58,795 nt of DNA from assembly GCA_035642715.1 (NCBI GenBank), contig DASQRW010000161.1:1-58795 (forward strand). Reading direction: 5' to 3'. This DNA comes from JAJNBK01 sp035642715 (lineage in GTDB: Archaea > Thermoproteota > Nitrososphaeria > Nitrososphaerales > Nitrososphaeraceae). Position 1 is the first letter of the stretch. The number at the start of each line of letters is the position of its first letter. Made by a program: the position numbers and the translations under genes. This document shows positions 1 to 9,200 of this stretch, in pieces. A model generated the notes under the pieces. The model did no database searches. It saw only the letters and a program-made list of their open reading frames with translations, and was not told the origin of the DNA.

Positions 1-1
1 T

Positions 2-682
2 TTCGTAGTTAGAAATGATTCAGGAATTCAATCAACCAAAGATTTTGCAAATAAAAAATTTGCTTCTCCACAGCTTGGTAATACTCAGGATGTAGCTCTT
101 AGAAAATACTTACTAGATAATGGTTACAAAACAAAAGAAAACGGAGGAAATGTGGAAGTTGTATATGCAAAACCCTCTGATATACTGACTCTAATGTTAA
201 AGAAAGAGATTGATGGTGCATGGGTACCAGAACCTTGGGGTGCACGGTTAATAAAAGAAGCAAATGCTAGAATATTATTAGATGAGAGAGATCTTTGGCC
301 ACCAAAAGGACAGTTTGTAACATCAAATATAGTTGCTAGGACAGACTATCTTCAAAGTAATCCAGATGTGATAAAGAAATTGCTGACAGCACATGTAGAC
401 GAAACAGAATGGATCAACAGCCATAAGGAAGAAGCAATAAAGGCATTTAATGCTCAACTCTCAAAGATTACAGGCAAGACTATACCAGATGATGAATTAT
501 ATTCAGCATTATCAAGAATGGAGCTAACATACGATCCCGTCAAAGAATCACTCTTCCAGTCAGCTAATAGCGCATTTGATATTGGATTTTTAGGAAAAAC
601 ACGGCCTGATTTATCAGGAATATATGACTTAGATCTGTTGAATGCCATCATAGCAGAGAGAGAAAAAGAAACAATTAAGTAA
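2..682 (+). CDS. ABC transporter substrate-binding protein (NrtA/SsuA/TauA type), 5' partial
   Basis: The reading frame is open from base 2, so the N-terminus and signal peptide lie outside the window and about 226 residues are visible. The segment 'FASPQLGNTQDVALRKYL' followed by '..GAWVPEPWGARL' is the ligand-binding core typical of periplasmic-type binding proteins for nitrate, aliphatic sulfonates or taurine (NMT1/THI5-like fold). These proteins capture a small anion or amine outside the membrane and deliver it to an ABC permease. Which ligand is bound cannot be told from this part. No permease or ATPase gene follows: the next 600 bases are empty, so any partners lie upstream, outside the window. 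The GTG at 152 is internal and is not the start. Confidence 0.85.
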   Translation, partial: FVVRNDSGIQSTKDFANKKFASPQLGNTQDVALRKYLLDNGYKTKENGGNVEVVYAKPSDILTLMLKKEIDGAWVPEPWGARLIKEANARILLDERDLWPPKGQFVTSNIVARTDYLQSNPDVIKKLLTAHVDETEWINSHKEEAIKAFNAQLSKITGKTIPDDELYSALSRMELTYDPVKESLFQSANSAFDIGFLGKTRPDLSGIYDLDLLNAIIAEREKETIK

Positions 683-1288
683 ATATGCAATTTTATGAAA
701 TTATCAAAATAATATAATAAATCTCTATATTATTATTTTTTCTAGACTGGCTACAATAAGTGTGTTCCATTCCATTATTATATTATTATTATCAACTATA
801 CTACAAATTTAATGTGTTCATTTACACGAGTGTAATATAGTCAAACATAATCCTTTTTTATATTCATCTGATATCACTTTAAGCCTAACCTCTTAGTATT
901 TGACAACTCAAACGAAGGGACATCTTCTGAATTTAATCAAACTTATAGACTTCATTTTCTATATTGCAAATTGATTCTGATAATTTATAGTCATTACCAT
1001 ACGCGAAAGAGACAATAAACAAGGATCAAAGGATTGATTCAACTTTTTGTATAGAAGTGAAAATTGAATCATAATTGCTTGATAATAATACAAGACAAGA
1101 CAAAATCAGTCAATGCTACCTCATTAATCAAAGAATTTAAGAGAGCATAACATAAACTTGATCTTTAGTATAGTATCTGCTAATTGAGTACAAAATCCTA
1201 TCGTCTAATGCAATTGGAAGAGCAATTCTGCATAGCATATGTATATTTATTTTCACTTGTATAATCTACTTCATTGCTATTGCATCTT
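683..1288. other. intergenic, no gene seen
   Basis: About 600 AT-rich bases with no convincing reading frame, RNA gene or repeat. It separates the ends of two convergent genes, so it may only hold terminators. Confidence 0.5.
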
Positions 1289-2641
1289 TTATTTATGATT
1301 GAAGAACTGACCATCTTCGATTACTCCTTCAATAGCCCCTATATTTCTAATATTTCTGATTGGATTTGTGTTAAGTATAATCATATCTGCTTGCTTTCCA
1401 GCTTCTATTGTTCCAACATCATCAAGTATCCCTAATGCTTCTGCTCCATTGCTAGTGGCAATATTTATGACATTTAATGGGTTAATACCTGCCTTGACTA
1501 AGAGCTCAAGCTCATGGTGTAAACTTATGCCTGGAATAAGTCCAAAGTTTGGTATATCTGTACCTGACATGATTGTAACTCCATGATCATACAATATTTT
1601 AGTCAGCTGTAAGACTTTGGACCAAAGATGTTGATTTTGAGGATCATCTTTTAGCATGGCTTCATATATACTCAAAGTAGGATCAACAGGAACCTTATTT
1701 TTTACTAATGCATTTATCATTTCATTAATTTTTGTACTATTGAGGTCTACCAAATTAAGCCATAAAAAGTGGTCAAAAGGCCCACGACCATTCTCAATAA
1801 AAATCTCTCGTTTATCTTCTGATAATAAGAATGGGCTTACTGGAATTCCATGTGTAAGAGCATCAATTCCTAAGTTTGCAGCATCAGTCCAACTAGTCAG
1901 ATACAAATGTCCTATGACTCTTATTCCTTGGTTATGAGCTTCATCTATAGCAGTTTTTACTAAGTTAGGATAAAGTCCAACGTACAACTTGACATAGTCA
2001 ACACTAACATCCGCCTGACGCTTTACCTCTTCTCTGACCTCTGCCTCTGTGTTTACTATAGTCTCTACGAACCTAGTTGGAAATGGTAGGCCGTTAATTA
2101 GTCTCCCTGCAGTAAAGATCTGAGGACCTTTTATTTGGCCTGCGGCTACAGCATCACGGAGTGCAACTGACTCCTTCGTAGGGCCACCTGGATTACGAAT
2201 AGTTGTGATTCCATTATCTAATAATGCCTCTAATGTATTCTCAGAGATGGTCTGGTTATATGACGAATCCAATACGCCTGCAACATGTGCATGCATATCA
2301 AATAAGCCTGGTATAAGGAAACGACCTGTCAAGTTTACGATCTCTGAGTCTTTTGGATATGTTGTATAGCTTCCTTTATCAGTTACTGTCAGTATCCGTT
2401 CGTCCTTAAGAACAACCACTGAATCATTACGTGGAGGAGAACCGGTGCCATCGATTAAACTGGCTCCTTCTAATATAACAAGACCCTTAGCGTCTATTTT
2501 CTCTAAGTCTGGCTGGATCGATGCAAATGTCTGATTAGGAGAACATGAAAATAATGAAATAACAAGTAATGCAACTAATGTCAGATAGATTAGATTGTTG
2601 TTGTTGTTGTTGTTGCAATCAGAACCTCTCATTACTTTCAA
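1289..2641 (-). CDS. amidohydrolase family protein, predicted lipoprotein (imidazolonepropionase/prolidase-like)
   Basis: A 450-residue metal-dependent hydrolase of the amidohydrolase superfamily. Visible metal and catalytic positions: the HxH of 'DMHAHV' (H117, H119), the candidate carboxylated lysine K218 in 'YVKLYVG', H245 in 'IGHLY', H264 in 'ALTHG' and D362 in 'SGTDIPN'. The N-terminus has a hydrophobic segment ending in 'LFSC' (C33), a lipobox-like signal, so it probably works outside the cell, tethered to the membrane. A run of seven Asn codons precedes the hydrophobic segment. The TTG at 2641 is chosen because a GGAG lies 4-5 bases upstream; an ATG at 2632 is the alternative. The substrate is unknown; relatives cleave cyclic amides or dipeptides. 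Confidence 0.85.
   Translation of the reverse strand: MKVMRGSDCNNNNNNNLIYLTLVALLVISLFSCSPNQTFASIQPDLEKIDAKGLVILEGASLIDGTGSPPRNDSVVVLKDERILTVTDKGSYTTYPKDSEIVNLTGRFLIPGLFDMHAHVAGVLDSSYNQTISENTLEALLDNGITTIRNPGGPTKESVALRDAVAAGQIKGPQIFTAGRLINGLPFPTRFVETIVNTEAEVREEVKRQADVSVDYVKLYVGLYPNLVKTAIDEAHNQGIRVIGHLYLTSWTDAANLGIDALTHGIPVSPFLLSEDKREIFIENGRGPFDHFLWLNLVDLNSTKINEMINALVKNKVPVDPTLSIYEAMLKDDPQNQHLWSKVLQLTKILYDHGVTIMSGTDIPNFGLIPGISLHHELELLVKAGINPLNVINIATSNGAEALGILDDVGTIEAGKQADMIILNTNPIRNIRNIGAIEGVIEDGQFFNHK
2595..2615. repeat. (TTG)7 microsatellite inside a coding region
   Basis: Seven perfect TTG triplets on the plus strand read as seven Asn codons (CAA/AAC phase) near the N-terminus of the amidohydrolase. 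Slippage in triplets would change the length of the tract without breaking the frame. Confidence 0.9.
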
Positions 2642-2752
2642 AGTTCTCCTGACAAATAGTGCATTGTTACTTACTCGTAAACAATTGCTCTTTTTAATTT
2701 TTTTATTGCAAACTGACTGCTAATATAGCAAATATTTTTCGTTTTTTTAAGT

Positions 2753-2762
2753 AATATATAAT
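2753..2762 (+). promoter_or_regulatory. TATA box for the GT-B glycosyltransferase
   Basis: An 'AATATATAAT' stretch is centred about 28 bases before the TTG start at 2786. That is the spacing expected for an archaeal box A serving a leaderless transcript, and it supports the TTG start. The opposite strand of the same 144-base gap must hold the promoter of the divergent amidohydrolase. Confidence 0.5.
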
Positions 2763-2785
2763 CAATCCTTTTTATATCTCTTAAT

Positions 2786-3958
2786 TTGGCGAAAGCCTAT
2801 TTTACACCTTACGGGGTTGGTCTTGGCCATGCAAGTCGTATGATGATGTTAGCAGAACGACTTGGTGATTCAGACGTCGATATTAGATTTTCATCTTTTG
2901 GTGAAGGAGCTCATTACATTTCGATGCAAGGATATGAGTGTATGACCGTTCCTCCTGTTGAATTCGCCTGGAGTACAGAGGGAGGATTTTCATTCAAATA
3001 TAGTATTTCAAACATTCCACTATGGTTTACTAATTTTCCAAGACAAATCAAAGATGAAATTAATAATATAATAAAATATGATCCTGATATTGTAGTTTCA
3101 GATACAAGGTTATCTTCTCTTGTTGCTTCAAAAATTCTGAATATTCCATCCATCGTAATTCTGAATCAAGTAAAACTTTTACTGTCGCCTAGACTTCGAG
3201 AATTTAAAATATGCAGAACCTGGGAAAAAATGAATGGAGAATTCGTTGGCCTTATATGGAGGATAGCAGACAGAATTCTGGTACCAGACCTACCTCCACC
3301 TTATACCATAGCAGAACAGAATACCTGGGATACTAGTTCAGTAATGGAAAAATTAGAATATGTAGGCTTTACAGCTCCAAAATCATATATTACCGAAGCA
3401 CAACTCAGAGAAACAGCTGCGCATTTAGGCATAGATAGATCAAAACCTATTGTGTTTATTCATATTAGTGGACCATTGAAGACACGTATTCCTATAATCC
3501 GAACTTCGATAGAGGCATGTAAATCGCTTCGTCCGGAGATTCAATATGTGATCTCTGAAGGAAAACCGGGCGGTGATATAAAACCTAGGAAAATTACGAA
3601 ATTAGGATGGTATTATGAGTGGTGTCCTATTCGTGATGAAATCTTTGCAATGAGCGATGTACTGGTATTACGAGGAGGACACACGACTATCTCGCAGGCT
3701 ATACAATTTGGCAAACCCTTGATAACAATACCTATAGAAAATCATAGTGAGCAGTTAGGTAATTCAAATAAAATTGCCAAAATTGGCATAGGTATTAGGC
3801 TAGAAGCAAATAAGATAAAAGCAAACCAGATTACATGTGCAATTCATAGGCTACTGGATGATAATAGATTTCAACAAAAGGCTGAAGAATTGATGAGATT
3901 AACTGAAAGACTAGATGGCATCGATAATATCGTGAAGATAGTTAGGTCCTACTTTTAA
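2786..3958 (+). CDS. GT-B fold glycosyltransferase (MurG/GT28-like)
   Basis: 390 residues with the two-domain GT-B layout. The N-terminal glycine-rich acceptor loop is 'GVGLGHASR' (residues 10-18). The C-terminal nucleotide-sugar site is seen in 'LRGGHTTISQAIQFGKP' followed by 'IPIENHSEQLGN', the pattern of MurG-like and macrolide-type glycosyltransferases. It probably transfers a sugar from a UDP- or other NDP-sugar to a lipid or glycan on the cytoplasmic side of the membrane; donor and acceptor are not predictable here. The start is TTG, supported by a TATA box 28 bases upstream. Its last 48 bases overlap the end of the convergent ThiI-like gene. Confidence 0.8.
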   Translation: MAKAYFTPYGVGLGHASRMMMLAERLGDSDVDIRFSSFGEGAHYISMQGYECMTVPPVEFAWSTEGGFSFKYSISNIPLWFTNFPRQIKDEINNIIKYDPDIVVSDTRLSSLVASKILNIPSIVILNQVKLLLSPRLREFKICRTWEKMNGEFVGLIWRIADRILVPDLPPPYTIAEQNTWDTSSVMEKLEYVGFTAPKSYITEAQLRETAAHLGIDRSKPIVFIHISGPLKTRIPIIRTSIEACKSLRPEIQYVISEGKPGGDIKPRKITKLGWYYEWCPIRDEIFAMSDVLVLRGGHTTISQAIQFGKPLITIPIENHSEQLGNSNKIAKIGIGIRLEANKIKANQITCAIHRLLDDNRFQQKAEELMRLTERLDGIDNIVKIVRSYF

Positions 3959-5044
3959 TGAAATAGTTTTCATATTTTTCATCGCCTTTTTAGATAGGAC
4001 ATCTACTTTTCTTAAATGTTTTCTATATTCTTTCTTTTCAAATAATGTACTTATGCTCAAGTTATCAATAGACAGTAATTTTTCTTCCAAGTCGAAGACT
4101 TTTGCAATCTGCTGTATTTCATCTGTCAAAAGCATTAATGGCATCCAAGGTGTCTTTCTTGCAAGTATGATTTTTTTCATTGTCCATTCTACAAACCATG
4201 CAGGATAAATCGTTGCACTTAATGGTAACACAACTCCTTTTCCAGGCAGCTGAAGTAAGATTTTAGCAGAAATACTTTCTTTTAGCATGACTTTTAGACT
4301 TTGATCTAATCCATCAGAAAGATCAATTGGTGCTATTCTAAGGTTATGTCGCTTGAGACTCATTCTATCAGCTATATGCCCAAATAGCTTCACATTCTGA
4401 GTAAGCTCCTCAGAATTTGCATATAATATTAGAAGCTCGGGAACAAAACCGGATTTTATAGCTATTAAAGAAGATATTGCGGAGAGAACATTATGTATAC
4501 TGCATGATACTTTAACATTTTGATATCCAAATGGCATTCCACCAAGTGCCTTATCTATTTGAATGCAGATGTATCCATAATCTTTGCCAATATAAGAAAG
4601 TATTATTTTATCAGCTTCATGTTCATTTTTTGAAGGACGTGCGCCTGTAGATGCTAACTGTTCTATAAGGTCACCAGCAGAAACAAAAGCTATGTCTCTT
4701 CCTACATAATTTACCTTCGCCTTACTACTTATCTGAACTTTGATAAAAAATTTTTCCTTCGGCAGTATGATCTGTTTTCCTGTTGCTATAATGGTTGAAA
4801 CAACTTGAGAAAAAGTATTTGGGACTTGTTTAGCGATAGCAACTCTATCTATTCCAAATAATTCTTTTGTACTACATGCAGCCTCAACTAGGTCATTAAC
4901 CTTAAAGACAAAGCATGATTCTTCGCAGAGGGTTTTTGTAACCGTCATATGTTCTAATTCAAGCTTTTTTATTATACTTGACATTAACATATTTTTGCAG
5001 TTAGCTGAAAAAGCTGACGGGAAGACTAGCAGAACATCATTCAA
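3911..5044 (-). CDS. ThiI-like THUMP-domain protein lacking the PP-loop motif
   Basis: 377 residues. Residues about 60-165 look like the THUMP RNA-binding domain of ThiI: 'VGRDIAFVSAGDLIEQLAS' and then 'GYICIQIDKALGGMPFGYQ', which matches the ThiI junction usually followed by the ATP-binding SGGxDS PP-loop. Here that position (about 177-185) reads 'NVKVSCSIHN', so the pyrophosphatase signature is absent, as is an obvious catalytic cysteine arrangement. ThiI proper makes 4-thiouridine in tRNA; this protein may have kept RNA binding but lost adenylation. It starts with TTG, lies 102 bases downstream of the C39/TPR gene, and overlaps the convergent glycosyltransferase gene by 48 bases. The THUMP/ThiI assignment is by eye. 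Confidence 0.6.
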   Translation of the reverse strand: MNDVLLVFPSAFSANCKNMLMSSIIKKLELEHMTVTKTLCEESCFVFKVNDLVEAACSTKELFGIDRVAIAKQVPNTFSQVVSTIIATGKQIILPKEKFFIKVQISSKAKVNYVGRDIAFVSAGDLIEQLASTGARPSKNEHEADKIILSYIGKDYGYICIQIDKALGGMPFGYQNVKVSCSIHNVLSAISSLIAIKSGFVPELLILYANSEELTQNVKLFGHIADRMSLKRHNLRIAPIDLSDGLDQSLKVMLKESISAKILLQLPGKGVVLPLSATIYPAWFVEWTMKKIILARKTPWMPLMLLTDEIQQIAKVFDLEEKLLSIDNLSISTLFEKKEYRKHLRKVDVLSKKAMKNMKTISLKVGPNYLHDIIDAI

Positions 5045-5146
5045 ATGATTTTTATTCCAATTTCGGATAATTATATCTGATGTTTTTAAAAAAAGAATTA
5101 ATGGATCCTCTCTCTCTCTTTCTATATGTATTATTATTATTTACTT

Positions 5147-6103
5147 TTAAAACTGTCTTATAGTATCTTCAATATCTTTCTTATCTGCTGCGTTTGGAAT
5201 CTGTTCAATATACTTTAATAGATCTTCTTTAGCGCCCGAATTGTTGTTGAGCTGTAATCTTGCTATTGCACGATTTTTGTATATTGGAGCAAATCTATAA
5301 GCATTGATATCAATTGCTTTTGTATAGTAAGTGTCTGCAAGGGAATACTGTTTCTTCTTTAGATAATAGTTGCCCAGACCTCGATATGCAAGATAATATC
5401 TTGGGTTAAGTTTAATTGTTTTTTGATAGCAGCTAAGGGCGTCATCTAAATTGAGTTCATTATAGATACCGCCAAGCAAGCACCACGTTTGCGGGTTGTC
5501 GTCGTCCAATTTAACAGATTTAAGTAGCTTTTCAATAGCAAGATTTGTTTTATCTTGAATTCGTAATTTTTCTGCTTCAAAACATAGTCTGTTGGAATCT
5601 TTAAATTTGAGATTTTCATTTTTGAAAATATCTTCCATATCTTTAGGTATGAGTATCAACGTAATCATATCCTCTTGATCCCAATCTTGTTCAAACTTTC
5701 GTTCTGGAATGGCGCCTATAGTATCAGGTTCTGGTATATAGGTTAGAATCCTGTTCTCTTCAGAATTATAGCCAGATACTATAGTTGCATGTTGCACAGT
5801 TTCACGAATACCTGGTAGAATAACTATTGGAGGAATTCCTTGGGATATTCTCTTTTTTATATCCTTCAATGAGCCTTTATAAATATATGTCCTAAAACCA
5901 TGTCTTTCTGCAAGCTCTATACCTTCCATCATTATAGATCCTCTAATTCTGGGATATTTCTTTGCCATCTCTGTTGCTTCTGTTAATGGTATCTCTTCAC
6001 CCCAGTACTGTGAAATAACATTAATTACCAAAGGAAAACAAATATTTTCTTGCTCTTCTCTTACCAAAGGCAAGGTAATGTAGTTATCTGGCTGTGATTG
6101 CAA
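5147..6103 (-). CDS. C39-like cysteine peptidase domain fused to TPR repeats
   Basis: 318 residues. Residues 1-150 resemble a papain-like C39 domain: Q18 and C22 in 'EEQENICFP' (oxyanion Gln and nucleophile), H105 in 'TVQHATIVSGY', and D127 in 'IPEPD' as a possible third member. Residues about 165-310 form at least three tetratricopeptide repeats ('CLLGGIYNELNLDDALSCYQ', 'YLAYRGLGNYYLKKKQYS', then a third), a protein-protein interaction scaffold. No signal peptide is seen, so it is probably cytoplasmic. The start is TTG. It follows the glutamine amidotransferase by 52 bases on the same strand, suggesting co-transcription. The target is unknown, and C39 domains can also be inactive binding modules. 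Confidence 0.7.
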   Translation of the reverse strand: MQSQPDNYITLPLVREEQENICFPLVINVISQYWGEEIPLTEATEMAKKYPRIRGSIMMEGIELAERHGFRTYIYKGSLKDIKKRISQGIPPIVILPGIRETVQHATIVSGYNSEENRILTYIPEPDTIGAIPERKFEQDWDQEDMITLILIPKDMEDIFKNENLKFKDSNRLCFEAEKLRIQDKTNLAIEKLLKSVKLDDDNPQTWCLLGGIYNELNLDDALSCYQKTIKLNPRYYLAYRGLGNYYLKKKQYSLADTYYTKAIDINAYRFAPIYKNRAIARLQLNNNSGAKEDLLKYIEQIPNAADKKDIEDTIRQF

Positions 6104-6155
6104 GATGATTCATTTATTTAAAGTTTGAAGGAAAATAAAATCCTTCTTACCAACT

Positions 6156-6719
6156 TCACAGTTGCAGGAATTTTGACAATAATGCAAAACCATCTCTGTC
6201 ACTTTTTTCAGGGTGAAATTGCGTACCAAAAATCCTCTTTTTTATATGGGAGAAAACTTCATGTTCACAGAGACTAGAACTTCCAAGTGAAACAAAGTCT
6301 TTGGGTAATTTTGCTACGCTATATCTATGATTTTCATAAACATTGACTGAAGTCCTATCAGGTATCAAAGAATTTGGTCTCAAAATATTTACAGTAATTG
6401 TACCCCGAACATGATCATCCATTCTATAAATGGATCCTCCAAATGTTAATGCAATTATTTCTGCACCATAACAAATTCCCAATATTGGCTTATCAGTTTG
6501 AAAACAATATCTTATTATTTTTGAATTTACAATGTTAATCTCCTTACTATTCTTTCGTCTTCCAGATAAGATAACTTTATCGTATAAAATATTATTATTA
6601 TCATAAATATTACCTACTTCGGAATATTTTTTGTAGATATATTTTTCATCTAAATCAATCATACAACCAAGTATATCATCTGTAAATGGTGAAAGATTGT
6701 CCACCACAAGTGTTGTCAA
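6156..6719 (-). CDS. class I glutamine amidotransferase, GMP-synthase small-subunit-like
   Basis: 187 residues, the normal size for a free-standing class I glutaminase subunit. The nucleophile is C83 in 'GICYGAE', and the H169/E171 pair lies in 'GTQFHPEKS'. The domain frees ammonia from glutamine for a partner synthetase. Archaeal GMP synthase is split into a glutaminase (GuaAA) and a PP-loop subunit, and this protein resembles the first. The usual GuaAA 'SH.D' motif is replaced by 'VYENHRYSV', so a different partner is possible (anthranilate/PabA-type or unknown). The start is TTG. It lies 52 bases upstream of the C39/TPR gene and 17 bases after a dead UPF0182 gene. The partner is not evident in the window. 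Confidence 0.7.
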   Translation of the reverse strand: MTTLVVDNLSPFTDDILGCMIDLDEKYIYKKYSEVGNIYDNNNILYDKVILSGRRKNSKEINIVNSKIIRYCFQTDKPILGICYGAEIIALTFGGSIYRMDDHVRGTITVNILRPNSLIPDRTSVNVYENHRYSVAKLPKDFVSLGSSSLCEHEVFSHIKKRIFGTQFHPEKSDRDGFALLSKFLQL

Positions 6720-6736
6720 CTATTACTATCCTACCT

Positions 6737-7500
6737 CTATAGAAACATAATAGTTTTTACTATTCCATTTACCTCTTTCATTATGCCATAGTTTACTTTG
6801 TTGTTGTCATCACTTTCCCATTCAAATATACGCTTACCACTCCATGATGAACCAAAATCTTTGAGAAACTTTGAGCTTATTCTCTCGGTATCAGCAAAGT
6901 CAGAATCAAACAGGTAACGTGTGTCTGCTTCATTGAATGTTAATAGAGCTGAAATTAATGCAGGTTTTGCCAACGACAAGCCTGAGTTTACTACATTGTT
7001 ATCTTTGTATTGTTCGAACATTTGTGAAGTGTCCTTGCTGTTTACTATCAGCTGTCCACTGCCATCGTAAGCATCGATCACAGCATAACCAATTAGCTTT
7101 AACAGATTACCTGAACTCCAGGGAACATAAGCGACATCTAGTAAGACAATAAGGGCATCAGCCAATAAGTATTTTTGCCGTCACTTACACGAATTACGGC
7201 AATTTTCTTTATATTAAAATTATTATCAGATGTTCCAAAACTAAATTCATAAATAAAGTATGGATATATTGATTCCATTCTTTCATGTATGTCCTTATAT
7301 CGCATCATGTGAATAGAACTTCCAGAATATGATAGCATAAAGTTTGTTTCATATATCCAGCTTAATGGAGAAGACACATCAATTTTCTCAGTTCCATCAT
7401 AAAAGAATTTATTTATTTCATCACTATCTATTTTACTGACAGGAAAGCATACCAAGCCTCATCGAAAATACCTTTTCCACCACTTTTGCCATAGGATATA
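6737..7500 (-). pseudogene. UPF0182 membrane protein remnant, frameshifted
   Basis: Three consecutive frames together spell the C-terminal part of a UPF0182 protein. First, near 7440-7495, comes 'YGKSGGKGIFDEAWYAFLS'. Second, in another frame, come 'WIYETNFMLSYSGSSIH', 'MMRYKDIHERMESIYPYF' and '..DGKNTYWLMPLLSY'. Third, again shifted, come 'VPWSSGNLLKLIGYAVIDAYDG' split over the junction at about 7150 and the tail. UPF0182 proteins normally have several N-terminal membrane spans and are several hundred residues longer; all of that is missing and an in-frame stop lies upstream. At least two single-base shifts and an N-terminal loss make it a dead gene. Sequencing error alone would not explain the lost N-terminus. 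Confidence 0.75.
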
Positions 7501-8054
7501 ATTTTTGTTTGAAATGTTTAGTAGAAGATACAATATTTCCTGTGGCAGCTCTAACATTAGCACGCCCTTGGGTACATACCCTATCATTGAATTATTGAGT
7601 TTCTGTGAAGGAAACTAAATCGTACAAATACAATATAAATCGTACAAATACAATAGAGGCTAACATCATACCTGAGATTGGGAATAGTACAATGATTTAA
7701 TAAAAACATAACAGAATTCTACTACATTCATACAAAGATTTACAGACTGGCTTGCTACTACAGAAATAATAACCATACCTATAGTGGCAAATAGGATAAG
7801 AGGTGTACACTATTCTGCTAATACTGAATCTCAAATCTTATCTTCATTGTAGATTCCAAACAAAATATTTTACATAATGACCATGGTCACTTTAGTGTGT
7901 TTTTACGACTAATAAGTATTATTTATTATCTAAGTATAATCTAATTATTGGGCATTTTTATTTTTTATATATATTTTTTGATATATACTTAATCATACTT
8001 AAAAAGCATATAGTAGCATAAAGCATGGCAACTTAAGGCAGACTTAATATGGGT
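7501..8054. other. intergenic with a 20-bp tandem duplication
   Basis: No gene is seen. A 20-base unit beginning CGTACAAATACAATA occurs twice in tandem at about 7621-7655. The stretch may include further unrecognisable UPF0182 debris. It lies downstream of priS. Confidence 0.5.
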
Positions 8055-9200
8055 TTAACTCAACTCTGCAATTCCTTTGCAGATTAAATAAACTGCTGCA
8101 TATAATGGTAATCTTTCGGTTTGTTTCTTTATTTTGAATGACTGACCTTTTAGTTTTAGGTTTACATGTGCTTTAGCCTCTACATTAACTTCGTTTTCTC
8201 CTAAAAGACATGCATTGATAAAGGGATCAAATAATTCAAGATCGTCACATCTCATCTTAGCAAGTCCACTTTTGCTATTCAACGTACCTGGCATTCTAAA
8301 TACTCTATGAATATCAGTTGTTACATGAGGATCGATACGTACGCCGATCTCGTGAGTCAATCTAGACAGTTCTACTTTAAATCCCTCATAACCTCCTTTC
8401 TGTTGTACTATATTATTCAATTTGACAGTTGACAGCTGATCAATTCCTAGTTTATTTGCTATTCTTTTACGCCAGCCATAAGAAAGACCGCTCTTTGGAA
8501 ATTTAATTAGAACACCTTCTGGTCTTTTCCGTACTCCCATACTTTCAGGCATCATACTAATACCCATTAGATAACCTACAATGTCCGCTCTAGATCGCGA
8601 ATCAAGTGAATTAAATCCATTGTCTAAGATATGAAGGTGAAACCCGCTATTACCAGAAAAATAGACTTCTATACAATTTTTGTTGATCCCTAGATCAGCT
8701 ATTAATATATTAATTAACTTTATTACTTCTTTTTTTAGAGACAACACACATTTGCTACAAGGAACTGATATGTGATTTAGCTTGGAGACTTCACATTTAG
8801 AACATGAATTAGTATTTCTCTCTAATACTTCTCCACAATTTAAACAGAGAAAGTAGGAGTGTGTCTGCTCACAAGGTAGATGCAAATCTTTTGCATCAAT
8901 ATCAAAAATTAAATCTGCTCCGCCCCACTGTTTTTCCTGCATAGGATAGGTAGGAAATCTATAGAATGCATTTGAGCAGTAGATATCTGATGGAGCCTCC
9001 CTGATCAAAATGGCCAAAAGTTCGCCAATAGTTCTAAATGAAAGATGTCGCACGATCCCTGAATTAAATTGCTTATATCCAAATTCACGTTCTCCCATAC
9101 GAGTTGGGATACCAATATTTTTACTATGTTTAAAATAATATTCTCTAAATGTGCTCTTAACAAGGGCCATACTTTTGTCCTTATCTTTACTGGTAATCAT
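8055..9200 (-). CDS. priS: DNA primase small (catalytic) subunit PriS
   Basis: 381 residues, the usual size for archaeal PriS, the polymerase subunit that makes RNA/DNA primers at replication forks. The catalytic metal-binding pair is D100/D102 in 'DLIFDIDAKD'. A cysteine-rich zinc region follows at about residues 110-152 ('CLNCGE', 'CSKC', 'CSKCV'), and the nucleotide-binding 'SGNSGFHLHI' is at about 186-195. An 'RVFRMPGTLNSKSGL' segment lies near the C-terminus. Starts with ATG. Its first 14 bases overlap the end of priL, so the two subunits are translationally coupled and probably made at equal dose. Confidence 0.95.
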   Translation of the reverse strand: MITSKDKDKSMALVKSTFREYYFKHSKNIGIPTRMGEREFGYKQFNSGIVRHLSFRTIGELLAILIREAPSDIYCSNAFYRFPTYPMQEKQWGGADLIFDIDAKDLHLPCEQTHSYFLCLNCGEVLERNTNSCSKCEVSKLNHISVPCSKCVLSLKKEVIKLINILIADLGINKNCIEVYFSGNSGFHLHILDNGFNSLDSRSRADIVGYLMGISMMPESMGVRKRPEGVLIKFPKSGLSYGWRKRIANKLGIDQLSTVKLNNIVQQKGGYEGFKVELSRLTHEIGVRIDPHVTTDIHRVFRMPGTLNSKSGLAKMRCDDLELFDPFINACLLGENEVNVEAKAHVNLKLKGQSFKIKKQTERLPLYAAVYLICKGIAELS

